A DNA stretch of 64,000 nt. Source: Pseudocercospora fijiensis CIRAD86. Lineage: Eukaryota > Ascomycota > Dothideomycetes > Mycosphaerellales > Mycosphaerellaceae. The stretch is taken from the NCBI RefSeq assembly GCF_000340215.1, contig NW_006921535.1:4636596-4700595 (forward strand). The letters run 5' to 3'. Each line of letters begins with the position of its first letter. The first letter of the stretch is position 1. A program made the translations under genes and the position numbers. The notes under the pieces were generated by a model. That model was given only the letters and a program-made list of their open reading frames with translations, did not search any database and was not told the DNA's origin. Positions 1 through 10,614 of the stretch are shown piece after piece.

Positions 1-229
1 TACGAGGGCGCGGCCTTTAGAAGGGAAGCGTGTATTAGGGCTAAAGAGGCTATACGTGATTAGTATGTGATTAGGCCGAGTGAAGCTAGGGTCTTAGTGC
101 CTTAGGCAGGGCTTGGCGCTTGGCGTTAGGCTAACTAGCCTGCCTTCCTCCCTCTCCTTTTAGATCTCTATCGAATACTATACTAATTCACCTACACCCT
201 ATCTACCTACTAACATAACCCTTCTTATA
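1..229 (+). repeat. 5' LTR of the chromovirus (3' part only)
   Basis: It matches the downstream copy ending at 5851 with mostly C/T and G/A differences. The LTR appears to end in ..cttcttata, probably TA from the usual terminal CA after RIP. The left end lies outside the window. The sequence just after it (230-248) is in the primer-binding-site position. Confidence 0.85.
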
Positions 230-239
230 CTATAGCCGC

Positions 240-619
240 GGTAGAAACTAAGGAGGTACTCCCTAAACTAACACTGCTAACAATAGAAATAGTAACGACT
301 AACGTAGAAGAGGTAGGGGCCGATACCGCGGTAGAAACCCCTAGCGAGGAAGAGGACAAGGAAGGGGCTTATTTCTATATACCCCTAATCGTTCCTCTAA
401 TTCTAGCGCTAATCCGAGTAGATATAGCAACCTCCTAACCGGATTGAAGTGCTTCAACTACGATAGTACTAGCTACCTACTAGGCTAATACGACAAACCT
501 AAGGATTAGGCCCGAATCGACCGTACTACCGCCGAGTACTATAAGCACCTTTTAGCCGCTAATGCTACCCCTATCGGTCCTTCGAAAAAAGAATAAGCGC
601 CGTACTAACTGTTAGCCTT
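240..619 (+). pseudogene. gag remnant with a destroyed CCHC zinc knuckle
   Basis: A short gag C-terminus can be read through stops. The zinc knuckle lies at 450-491 with spacing C-x2-C-x4-H-x4-C. The first Cys is intact (TGC at 450) but the second Cys, the His and the last Cys positions all read TAC (459, 474, 489). TGC to TAC and CAC to TAC are the RIP-type changes. An acidic stretch (about 310-365) precedes it. The capsid part of gag is missing, so an internal deletion preceded or accompanied inactivation. Confidence 0.75.
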
Positions 620-1150
620 ATGCGGCGTAAGACTATCGATATCGTGCTAGCTATTATACGTACCTATCTCGTATCGGACACGTATAGAACTAATTATAAA
701 ACCAAGGTTACGCTAGACCTAGGAAATTCAGTTAGTGCCCTTATTAGCTATCGCCTAGCTAAGCAATTAGACCTTCGACAATTGCCTAGGACTAACCTAC
801 TAACCCTTGCTTAGTTTAATAACGCTCGGCACTTAACCTATAGGGCCTATTATATTCCTATAGTTCTAAAGGACGACCTCGGAAATAAACGCCTACTAAA
901 CTTTACTGCCTACGCGGTAGACATAGATAGCCTCCTATCCGATATTGTTATTAGCAACCCTGTTCCTAAGTACTATGCTATAGTTATAGACTTAGGCAGT
1001 TAATAATAGCGATTTAGAATCGCTAGGAAAGAGGACATTAAACACATTAATGTTAGCGAGTGCCCTAATAATATTAGGGTCCTATTTATTAGCAACCTAA
1101 CCCTAGCTAATCCGACGGCCGACCTGCTCGGTAGTAATAATAATAAACTA
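620..1150 (+). pseudogene. retropepsin-like aspartic protease of the chromovirus
   Basis: The translation from 620 contains LDLGNS near codon 33, at the position of the D-S/T-G active site of retropepsins, followed by the hydrophobic strand pattern ALISYRLA. The frame stays readable to about 1000 with TAG/TAA at expected Gln or Trp sites. It sits directly after the zinc knuckle and before RT, the usual gag-protease-RT order. The second residue of the active-site triad does not match the family, so the protease would probably be inactive even without the stops. Confidence 0.7.
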
Positions 1151-4100
1151 GTGCCCCCTAATAGCATAGATCCTAAACAACTTAAGCGTATACTAGAACC
1201 TATTCGAGAGACCTACATTGATGTATTTAAACACTACTTAGTATCGACATTGCCTATATTTAAAGAGACGGATTATAAGATTGATATTATAGAGGGCAAA
1301 GAGGTTCCTTTTAGCCCCCTCTACAACCTTAGTAAACGAGAGCTTGCTATATTACGTAAGTACCTAGAGGAAAACCTAGCTAATAGTCGAATTCGGTATA
1401 GTAACAGCCCTACTAGTATACCTATCCTGTTCGTGCTAAAGAAGGATAGCGGCCTACGTTTATATATTAATTATAGAGGGCTCAATACTGTTACTATTAA
1501 AGACCGCTGTCTACTTCTACTTATTAATAAGACTCTCGATCGCCTTTCTAGTGCCTACTACTATACTATATTAGACATTAAGGACGCCTATTACCGCATC
1601 TGTATTCGTAAGGGCGATAAATAGAAGACAGCCTTTCGCACTCGCTATAGCTATTTCGAGTACTTAGTTATGCTATTTAGTCTAGCTAATGCCTCTATAA
1701 TATTCTAGTCCTATATTAATCGGGCCCTTTCGGGCCTATTAGACTACCTCTGCATAGTTTACCTAGATAACATCCTAGTTTATACCTATTTACCTAACAT
1801 TATAGAGCACTAGGCTATAGTACGTAAGGTACTCGATCGTCTAAGGACCTATAGACTATATTACAAGCCTTCTAAATGCACCTTTGCTGCTAAAGAGGTA
1901 TCCTTCCTTAGCTTCCTCGTATCGACTAAGGGTTTTAAGGCTAATCCTAACCGGATTAAGACTATTACTAAGTAGCTAATACCTACTAGTATTAAGGAAC
2001 TTTAGTCGTTCCTCGGCTTCGCTAATTTCTATCGTCGCTTTATTAAGGGCTATTTACGATATATAATGCCTCTAACTAAGCTTACTAAAACTAAGGCTAA
2101 CCTAACTAGAGAGTTCAAATAGACTAACAGAGTATAAGCCGCTTTTAACGGTTTAAAGAAGCGCTTTACTAAAGTCCCCTTATTGCACTATTTCGTACTA
2201 AGCAAACGGATCCGTATTAAGACTAACGCTTTACAGTTCGCTGTATTAGCTATTATGTTATAATAGGCTAATAACAATTACTAGCACCTAATCGCCTTCT
2301 TTTTACGGAAGATAATCGATATAGAACGTCGATACGAGACCTACGAGTAAGAGCTCCTAGCAATCGTAGAAGCCTTTAAGTACTAGCGCTACTATCTTAA
2401 TAGTGCATAGCACACTATTCAAGTCTATACGGACTATAACAACCTACGTAGGATTACGAAGGTTACTAGGGTTATAGGTCGATAGGCTAGATAGGCCGTC
2501 TATCTCGCCGGGTTTGATTTTAATACATTATATCGGCTAGGCGTAAGCAACCCTGCTAATAGCCTATCGAGGCGACCTAATTACGATAGCGGGACTTAGC
2601 AATCTATTAATTCATTGTTTCCAACCCTATAGTATAAGATTGCTATAGCCTATATTGTTAATAAGCAAGCGTAGGATAAGCGGCTTACCGGACTCCGCGA
2701 CAGCTTAAAGCATGTTAATGCTCTTGCTATATTAATAGTGCGTATTAAGGCAAGGGCTAAGGACATAGATAGGAGAAGTTATAATAACTCCCTAGTCGAT
2801 ATCGCTATATATAGTAATAGCGATTAAAGCACTAATGCAGTTAATCCGGCTACTAGTGCTACTAGATATATATAGTACGTACTACGCAAGATAGCGAGGA
2901 TGCTATTAAGCGAACTTATAGAAGGGGATAGACGAGCGTTTATAGATAAGCTATTACGTGCTTAGCAAAGGGACGCTTTTGCTGCTACTCGTATAGATTA
3001 GCTTAGAAGTAGCCGTAAGACTAGATCTAGTAAGAATTAGTCGATCGATGCTAATAGCTATTTGCGCTATAGGGGCAGGCTCTATGTCCCTACTAAGCAT
3101 TCGATCCGACAAGAGCTTCTTAAGCGACACTATAATAGTAAGCTTGCCGGTTACTATAGTATAGAGAGGTCGCACGAGTTACTATCGCGTATATACTACT
3201 AGCTAAATAGTAAGCGGGATATAAAGGACTACGTAAACACGTATGCCGTGTATTAACGAGTTAAAGCACTAAAGCACTTACTATTTAGCGAGTTGTCTTT
3301 ACTCCCTGTTCTAAAGAAGCCATTTGCTAAGCTTACAATAGATTTTATTACAGGCCTCCCGCCTACTAAGCGTAGGGGCAGTAAGGATGTATATAATGCT
3401 ATCCTAGTTGTCGTAGACTAGTTTACTAAGGGCGCTCGTTACATTCCTGCCCGAAAGGATTAGACGGCTATTAACCTAGCTAAGTCGCTATAGAATAATA
3501 TCTTCTATAGCTATTAGAGGACCCCTAAGGGGATAGTCTCCGATCGAGGCTCGATATTTATATCTTACTATTAGAGTAAGATTTGCCTATAGCTGAGACT
3601 TAAGCATCGCCTATCTATAGCATTCTATCCGCAAACAGATAGTTAGACCGAAAGGCAGAATGCTACCCTATAGCAATACTTACGAAGCTATATTAATAAG
3701 GACCCTAATAGCTAGGTCGACCTCCTATAGCCGGCCGAATTTGTATACAACAATAGCGTACATTCATTAACTAAGGTTTTACTATACATAGCTATAATAG
3801 GCTAAAACGCTGCCTTACTATAAGATCCGTTTACCTCGCTCGAGGCCGAGCGTAAGGAAAGGGAAGCGCGTTAAGTACTAACCCCTAAGATACTAGCAGC
3901 TATTAAGAGGGTTTAAAAGATGCGAGAGATTTACGCTAAGATAGCTAACAAACTAGTAAAGGCCTAGGCCTATTAGAAGGCCTATTATAACAAACACTAT
4001 ATACCGATAACCTTTAAGCAAGGCGATATAGTTATGCTTAGTACAAAGAACCTCCGCATCCGCAAATACCTATTACCTAATAGCAAAACACGCCCTAAAC

Positions 4101-4485
4101 TGGCGCTACGGTTTATTAGCCTATTCCGTATCCGAGAACCGAAGGGCAATAGCTAGGCCTATTAGTTATAGCTCCTACTATACTATACTATCTATAATAC
4201 CTTCTATATCTCCCTCCTTAAACTATACTACTACCGCGGAGACTCTAATAAAGAAGCCCCTACTAAATATAAAGAGATACTAGCTAACGGTGAAGAGCTA
4301 TAGTCTATAGAACGTATCCTAAAGCACCGAACTAGGCAGGGCAAAAAGGAATACCTATTAAGGTAGCAAGGCTATTTACCTAAATAGGACTCGTAGGAAG
4401 CCGAAGCCTCTTTTAAAGATATAACTAAGTTGTTAGATAAGTATTAGACTAGCGTAAAGAACAAGAAGAAGGCTAAAAGCTCGTA
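1151..4485 (+). pseudogene. chromovirus pol: RT, RNase H, integrase, chromodomain
   Basis: RT spans about 1300-1990; its YxDD box at 1760-1771 reads YLDN because the second catalytic Asp codon became AAC. RNase H follows (about 2160-2560), ending in the LSRRP motif typical of gypsy elements. In the integrase the HHCC finger (about 3095-3260) has both Cys replaced by Tyr (NTYAVY), while the core keeps IDFITGLP, a central Asp and the PQTD..TERQN block (3330-3660). A chromodomain is readable at about 4310-4450, ending near the stop at 4485. An uninterrupted segment of 157 codons (1151-1624) holds the first part of RT. Chromodomains are known to steer integration to methylated histone H3 in heterochromatin. 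Confidence 0.9.
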
Positions 4486-5358
4486 ATGTTACTAAGGCCT
4501 AGAACTAATGCTACCCCCGGGGTGCTATTAGCTAACTAATTAGAGGCCGGCAAACTAGGACAATAAGACTATACTACTATAGTAAACGCGCACCGAGCAT
4601 TAACAACGCGCTATAATGCGTTAACTAATCGCCTACTCCTTTAAGGACTCTACCTCTTTACTAACGCACCCTATAGGTCCCCCTCTTGTTCCCTTATTCT
4701 ATCGAGGCCTCGAGGCCTAGGCAATCGGCGAGGGCGGCGCGGCCGGCGCGGCTATATTAGTAACGGTGTTACGGAGTATATTGTTAGTTAAAGAAGAAGA
4801 TTAGAAGCGAGGTAAAGTTAGCGCTAAGACGACTAGCGCCGCTATTGTTAACATTACTTACTATTGTCGCTATACTTACGAAGACAACCTTACCTATACT
4901 ACGGCCTAAGGCCGGAAGCGCGCTATACTAATTAAGTTAAAAGAATGGCTATATTAAAGGTTTAATCAAAACTTTAAGGCTAAGTCAAAATATTAAGGTT
5001 TAAAAGATTAAGTTAATAGACTAACTAAGGGCCAAACTATAGAGCTAAGCTAGCCGGGGTCGATCTTGCGGACAATAGGTTACTCCTCGATCTTTCCGAC
5101 CCTTTAAGCGAGGCGAACCTCTACTACTGTACTTATAATAGCCTTTACCTATAGAAACTAGACGAGCTATGTTTTTTAAAAGATAAGATAAGATTGACAA
5201 TTAAAGGCTACTAAACCTAACCAATTAGGGCTAGTAAAACTACGATAGTAAATAATAGCCCTCGTAATAATAAGAACAACCCTCGGAAGCGGACATTTCT
5301 AGGTCTTTTAAGAGTAGACGCAGAGAACTCGGTACGATATTACTTAGAACGGGGGCAG
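4486..5358 (+). other. post-pol segment of the chromovirus, unidentified coding-like tract
   Basis: About 870 bp lie between the end of pol and the 3' LTR, longer than expected for a simple 3' UTR. Reading through RIP stops gives a basic, Cys/Tyr-containing tract around 4850-5050 (YCRYTYED, GRKRAILIKLKEW) that may be a degraded small protein. I do not recognise it. The segment ends in a purine-rich tract (acgggggcag) just before the LTR. Confidence 0.4.
4507..4530 (+). repeat. near-palindromic CCCC/GGGG motif after pol
   Basis: The motif reads aatgctaccccc then ggggtgctatta and is almost the same as the motif found four times in element B (31189, 34438, 38888, 42143). The core is an inverted repeat of the type ACCCC-GGGGT. 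Confidence 0.75.
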
Positions 5359-5851
5359 TGCTACAATACCCTATATACCTACCTACTACAGTAGGGAAGG
5401 TACGCTCGTATTGTAATTAGTCGATAGTCCTCAATTCTTATAGTTATATATTACTTTATTATAGGCAAGGATAGCGCAGTTAGAGTTAGACATTGTATTG
5501 TATTAGAGGTAAGGTTTAATATAGTTATATAATCGGTAGTTGCGTATTTAATTTAGCGCGGATCGAGTAGCTTATTAAACCTGCTAAGTTAGTAGCGATA
5601 GAGGTTAGAATAAAGACCGGCTACGAGGGCGCGGCCTTTAGAAGGGAAGCGTATATTAGGACTAACGAGGTTATACGTAATTAGCATATAACTAGGCTCG
5701 AGTAAAGCTAGGGTCTTAGCACCTTAGGCAGGGCTTGGCGCTTAGCGTTAGGCTAACTTGCCTGCCTTCCTTCCTCTCCTCTTAGATCTCTATCGAATAC
5801 TATACTGATTTACTACCACCCTATCTACCTGCTAATATAACCCTTCTTATA
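5359..5851 (+). repeat. 3' LTR of the chromovirus
   Basis: The right part (5623-5851) aligns with 1-229. The left edge is placed at tgctacaata, directly after the purine-rich tract acgggggcag, giving an LTR of about 493 bp. The left edge is inferred because the matching 5' LTR portion lies outside the window. Confidence 0.75.
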
Positions 5852-6302
5852 TAGTTAAATAGGAAGCGTTTCTCGAGGGCAGAGACTTAGAGTACTACTA
5901 CTATATAAAATCTTTACTAAGGCAGAGAGGGCTCACATCCGGAATCCAAGCCACTAGTAGGATAGGTTAGCGTTAGAATTCTCTAAATCTCTATATAAGC
6001 CTCCGAAGGATTACCTGTTTTAGCGATACGGCTTTATCTCGACTACTCCGTAGGTACCCGACGAAGCTCGAGCGCTCTTTAGGGTCTTTACTAAGAAGCG
6101 GAAGGAGTTCGAGGATTAGGATTAGTTAATAGAGCTATTAGTTAGTCTTAGGTTTCGTAGTTAGACTCGGCCTAAGCATTTGCTTATCGAGTATCTTATA
6201 CCGAAAGAGGATAGATTAAGACTAAAAACGAGCTTAGATTCGTTAGGTATAGTAGCTCGGTTCCGTTAGTAGGAGAGAGCCGCCGTATAGAAGGCTAAAT
6301 TT

Positions 6303-6410
6303 AGGTAGTTAGGGTAGCTAGGAAAGAAATTCTAGTAGTTAGGCTAGCTAGGGTAGCTAGGAAAAAAAATCTAGTAGTTAGGTAGCTAGGAAACAAAAAA
6401 AGGTAGCTAG
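6303..6410. repeat. imperfect minisatellite of tagttaggtagctaggaaa units
   Basis: Three degenerate units built from agttagg, gtagctagg and a run of A (gaaagaaat, gaaaaaaaat, gaaacaaaaaa) follow each other. They share the GCTAGCTAG core with the inter-ORF motif of element C, but no function is visible. Confidence 0.7.
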
Positions 6411-7212
6411 CTATTTACTACCTAGCTATTCCTAACGATACGATACTATAAAAGAAAGAGTGTTTCCCTATAGCTACTAGTATATATCTACTACTCCTAA
6501 GTCCTTACCTTACTATACGAAACTTTAAAATATACCGACCGATATTATATATATACTAGGCGCTATACTAGGAAGGGTAATAACGACACGATAGTCGAAA
6601 CAGTCTAGTATACGAGCGAGATTGCGATAACGTCGAGAGGAGGTCGTATACTTACCTTCGAGCCTATCGAGTCCTAGACGACGGTTAGGGTTAGATTTAT
6701 CCTCTCCGAATCCTAGTAGTAGGAATTTATTATAGGGTACTACTACCTAGTCCTTACCTTTACGGAGTCTAAATAGAAGGTCGTTTAGAGATATAAGAAT
6801 ATCGAGTATTAACCCGGATATCTTCGAAAAGGCTAGCTAGGCGTATCTTTAGAAACCCGAGTATACCGAGTAGTTTAATTAATAGGTCTATAAGATATAG
6901 TTCCCTTTATACTTACCTTCGAAAGAGTATAAACTCCGGAAGTACTCGATACGATAGGGTAGTAAGGAGCGAACGGATATATTCTAGAAGTTCTTTATAG
7001 AGGGGGCATTGTACTATTATACGACTTCTCGACTTAAAGGTTAACTAGTAATTGTCTACAACTTCTACGGTTTAATCTTAAAATACCCGAAACTAGGGGA
7101 TAAGAACTTATCGCCTACGAACTATCTCTATTCTAAATAGTATCGGGAATCTTAAGGAGAGAGGAGGGTTAATATAGATATAGCGTTCTAGAAAGAGGTA
7201 CGTCTTCTAAAA

Positions 7213-7234
7213 TACCGGCTATAGCTACCGGCTA
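7213..7234. repeat. GCCGGCTA mini-repeat cluster (first)
   Basis: Two units, accggctat and accggctac. This is the first of several short clusters of self-complementary GCCGGC-type units between 7.2 and 12.3 kb. Confidence 0.6.
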
Positions 7235-7289
7235 CTTTAATTAACCGTAGAGATCTAGCTAATTATTATAGGCTACGCTTAAGGAAGCT

Positions 7290-8200
7290 CTAGGATTAAA
7301 GGCTACGGATTTCTCCCCTAAAGACTTTAAGCAACTAGCAAACGAAATGCTAGCTATAAACGGTCTTCTAGAAGACTTCTACGAAAGGGAGTCTATATAG
7401 AAGATATACCTATATCTTATAAACTACCCTCCCCTATTTCTCGGCGTAATAACCTAGCGTATTATATTCGAAAAGAATAAAGAGGCTACGTTAGACGATA
7501 TTCGGGAGATCCTCCGTAATACTCGCTAAGTAGCTATTACTATCGATAGCTAGTTAAGCTAGACTATAAGAGCCTCCTTCCTCTCGATTATACTATACTT
7601 TATTAATTCGGATTAGAAACTCTAGGAACTTATAATCGGATTCCCTAAAATTCTAGGTTCCTATACTAGTAAGGATATAGCGAAGCTTATCTATACGGCA
7701 ATAGATAGGGTTAGCGTAATAACGAAACTAATCTCGATTACTACGGACAACGCTAGTAATAATCGAACATTATATAAGGCGTTATATATACAATTTACTC
7801 GTATATATCTTTAAAATTACTAATCGTATCGATAGGGTCGAGTAGGAAGGGAGATTATAAGGTCTATAATCTAGCTTAATCTTCCGAATATTAAGCTCGC
7901 TACGATTCCGGATACATATAATAATACGTACGATAATAACGATAAAGAGGAGCCTAGTAATAGCCCTAGCTCTATTAAATCGGAGCCGACGTCGTTGCTA
8001 GTTATATCCCTATAGAAGTTTCCCTACCTCGCTTATACAGTTTAAATCGCGATCCGAGCCCTCTTTAAGACGCTTAAAATTGTACTATTAAACGACGACC
8101 AATAGAAGATCCTTAATAAGAATAAAGTAAAGTCGAAAGTCGAGAACCTCGTTACAGTAATAAGATAGGATAAGATAGAGAGCCTCGCTCTCGTTTTATA
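7290..8200 (+). pseudogene. hAT-family transposase remnant
   Basis: Reading through RIP stops gives the core of a fungal hAT transposase: a segment resembling the D-x-W-T/S-S region (about 7539-7570), then W.L.E..IGFPKILGSYT, then ISITTDNASNN (7734-7765), which is a hallmark block around the second catalytic Asp. After about 60 codons comes FPYLAYTVQIAIRALF (about 8020-8060), the position of the C-x-AH-x-LQL motif of the family, with Cys and His replaced. The C-terminal dimerisation region is not seen, so the copy is truncated or interrupted near 8200. hAT elements are cut-and-paste DNA transposons. Confidence 0.75.
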
Positions 8201-8220
8201 TAAGGTATAACTTTTGTCTA

Positions 8221-8242
8221 TAGCCGGTACCCGTAGCCGGCA
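8221..8242. repeat. GCCGGC mini-repeat cluster
   Basis: Two units (tagccggtac, tagccggcaa) directly after the hAT remnant. Confidence 0.6.
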
Positions 8243-8517
8243 ATCTAGTATAGTTCTAACTCTTTTTCTCTAGCTTCGTCGTCTGGCAATATATACGAAC
8301 TCGAGCTTATAGAGATATAACCGATTCGAGGCTATTTAAAAGAACCTAATCGAGCGCCCCAAAACCGATACCTAGAATATCGCACAGAATCCAAGATAAA
8401 TATCTTTAGAGCCTAAAAGGCAAGGGTAAAGCAAGCCAAGTATAGGGAGACCGTAGCGAGAACGAGATATCGGAAGAGTAAGACTCTCTGTAATATATAT
8501 AAAGGAAAGGGGTTCCT

Positions 8518-8964
8518 CGGAAAATAGTACCGAAAAACAAGAAGGCTTTAGGTAGATAGGAGAAGGCTAAAAAGAGTAGGCGGACGAAGACTATCGCGAA
8601 GAAAAGTTATCTTTCTATTAAAAAAAAGGGAACAAGGTAGGACTCGACGACAAAGAAGCGGCGCTTTAAACTAGATACTATTACCCTTCGCTAGATCCGG
8701 CTTTTCTAAAATAAAAGAGGGACCGAGCTTTTAATCCCTAAGACTCCCTTCTAGCGACTCGTCCGAGAAATTATATTAGATTTTCGGTCTAGTATACGAT
8801 TTACGGCTAAGGCGATTAGTACTCTTTAGGAAGCTATAGAGGCATTTCTCGTAACCGAGCTTAAGCTTTTAAACCTCCTTGCTATCTATACGAAGCGGGT
8901 TACTCTTTAAAATAAAGATATATAGCTTCTAGCTAAAATTCGGCGTCGGTTTATAGCGGATTAG
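8518..8964 (+). pseudogene. histone H3-like pseudogene, copy 1
   Basis: One frame from 8680 to 8964 follows the histone H3 fold domain end to end when RIP stops are read as Gln, Trp or Glu: the alpha-N region (LR-IRLF), TELLIPKTPF, RLVREIILDF, RF, AIEAFLV, LLAIYTKRVTL, and KDI-LLAKIRRR. A Lys/Arg-rich tail precedes it (about 8518-8679; KKRRF just before the fold). The loop before TELLI is two residues longer than in canonical H3, and the L1 region (TELKLLN) departs from the usual FEDTN, as in divergent or centromeric H3 variants. No intron is visible in the fold. Stops at expected Gln codons mean it is dead. It lies between a hAT remnant and a tandem duplication, not beside any host gene. Confidence 0.8.
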
Positions 8965-9355
8965 TTAGAAATTGTATTTAGTCGTTAGATTAACCTAGGA
9001 GGAGGCCTATTTTCGTATCCTTTTGCCGGCTATAGGTGCCGGCTATATTTCTAATTTTATCTCCGCGCCGTCCCTAACTCTAAGGTACGAAGTAGAAACC
9101 TAGCGCTCTATATTTACCCGGCTATTATAGAGACGAGCTATATTTAGATTAGTTTCTTCGTATATCGCAACCTAGCGGATAGTAAGCGAAAGGGCGATAA
9201 AACGTTTATAATACGTCTCTATTTAGACCTAAAATATAAAGGTCCTAAGGAGCCCTAGCATCCTAACTATAAAGAGATTCTTTAGTATTAGTACTTTAAT
9301 CCTCTATACTACGAGGTAGATAGTAAGCCTACGAGAGAGAAACTTTAATAAGAGA
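8965..9355 (+). pseudogene. unidentified coding-like tract after H3-like copy 1
   Basis: From about 9110 to 9355 one frame is readable with only RIP-type stops and contains SFFVYRNLAD, KTFIIRLYLDLKYKGPKEP and FNPLYYEVDSKPTRE. Its amino-acid texture is protein-like, but I do not recognise the family. It runs into the 363-bp tandem duplication. A GCCGGC cluster at 9024-9047 separates it from the H3-like copy. Confidence 0.4.
9024..9047. repeat. GCCGGC mini-repeat cluster
   Basis: Two units (tgccggctat) 6 bp apart. Confidence 0.6.
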
Positions 9356-10075
9356 TTCTCTATAATGCGTAGCGCTATTGTATAGCTGTAGATACGTACT
9401 AAGTCCGGCAACTCGAAGAAGAATTAAGATAGCGTATTAGCGACCGAGGAGGAGATCGACAGTATACTAGTAGAGTCGAGGTCTTATAAGCGAAGCATAA
9501 GATAATATAGGCTCCTAGTTATTTAGAGTAACGTACTATATAAATAACTAGGCGTATTACTCTTATTTACTTACGACCTATATCCTAGGATACTCTTCTC
9601 GTACTTTTTATACTCTTTTCTAATACCTTACCTATAATAACTCCGCGATAACCGAGTAAATATAAGCTATAGGATTTCCGCTCGGTACCTTAGCCTTCGA
9701 GATACAGCGGAGTTAATTCTCTATAATACGTAGCGCTATTATATAGCGATAGATGCGTACTAAGTCCGGCAACTCGAAGAAGAATTAAGATAGCGACCGA
9801 GGAGGAGATTAATAGTATATTAGTAGAGTCGAGGTCTTATAAGCGAAGTACGAGATAATATAGGCTCTTAGTCGTATAGAGTAACGTACTATATAAATAA
9901 CTAGGCGTACTACTCCTATTCACTTACGACCTATACACTAGGATACTCTTCTCGTACTTTTTATACTCTTTTCTAACACCTTACCTATAAGCGCTCCGCG
10001 ATAACCGAGTAAATATAAGCTATAGGGTTTCCGCTCGGTACCTAAGCCTCCGAGATAGGGCGGAGTTAAATTTAG
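9355..10075 (+). repeat. tandem duplication, unit about 363 bp
   Basis: The segment from ttctctataatgcgtagcg (9355) recurs at 9718. Both copies run through the same landmarks: gtccggcaactcgaagaaga, gaccgaggaggagat, tcgaggtcttataagcgaag, ggatactcttctcgtac and ccgctcggtacct. Differences are mostly C/T and G/A transitions plus a short deletion. The first part reads as a Glu/Arg-rich helix (VRQLEEELR). Confidence 0.85.
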
Positions 10076-10610
10076 AGCGATAGCCGGTACTCGTAGCCGG
10101 TATATAGAGACGGTAGTAGGCCTTTTCCTGCTAAATAACTAGCTTGTTTAGTATAGCCTACTTAATATTTCTTATATTTCCTAGTAATAGGCCTAGGTTA
10201 CTTATAAGATTACTATAGCTAGTAAGGGAATTACTAAAGAATATCTATACTATAGTAGGATACTATTATTACGCCGGCTCTTTATTAAAAGGAGGCTTTC
10301 GCCTATTACTATACTAGCTATATATGCCGGCTATATTTTAAAGTTTGCCGTACCTGCCTTTTTTAGCCGTGCCTACCTTCTTTCCTTACTCTAACGTTAC
10401 TATAATATAGGCTTACGCGACGCTTACTCTATTGCCTAGCGATACCGCGATACTACCTCTCTCGCTATATTTAACCTTCGTATCGATACCTATACCTCTA
10501 CGCTCTATATCTACTATTTCCGTAATACCCTCGCTCCGCGCGCGCTTTCGTATACCTTCGTAACGTACTTTTTTCCTTACTTCGACGACTTTTATAATAC
10601 CGAGTCTACT
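10076..10610. other. RIP-mutated spacer before H3-like copy 2
   Basis: No gene is recognised. It contains GCCGGC units at 10081-10103 and near 10330. The last 200 bp are pyrimidine-rich on this strand, as often seen upstream of fungal genes, and could be the old promoter of the H3-like copy that follows. Confidence 0.4.
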
Positions 10611-10614
10611 TAAC

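Larger units (their letters stand above)
1..5851 (+). mobile_element. Ty3/gypsy chromovirus, RIP-inactivated, gag largely deleted
   Basis: The order is LTR, gag zinc-knuckle remnant, aspartic protease, reverse transcriptase, RNase H, integrase, chromodomain, then a non-pol segment and the 3' LTR. This domain order with a C-terminal chromodomain defines chromoviruses of the Ty3/gypsy group. The left LTR is cut by the window edge, so the target-site duplication cannot be checked. TAG and TAA codons fall at Gln and Trp positions throughout, as RIP produces, so the copy cannot encode a functional polyprotein. Only about 200 bp separate the 5' LTR from the zinc knuckle, where a full gag would need roughly 1 kb. 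Confidence 0.9.
5852..7289. other. RIP-mutated sequence, no clear gene
   Basis: TpA-rich, CpA-poor sequence. No domain is identified with confidence; the part from about 6550 could be the N-terminal end of the hAT element that follows. It contains the minisatellite at 6303-6410. Confidence 0.5.

Noticed and set aside
1151..4485. Possible recoded genetic code with TAG/TAA read as Gln
   Set aside because: Stops also replace Trp, and Cys/His have become Tyr and Asp has become Asn. These are all CpA to TpA or TpG to TpA changes, so mutation explains the pattern and recoding does not. The non-repeated host gene uses CAG and TGG normally.
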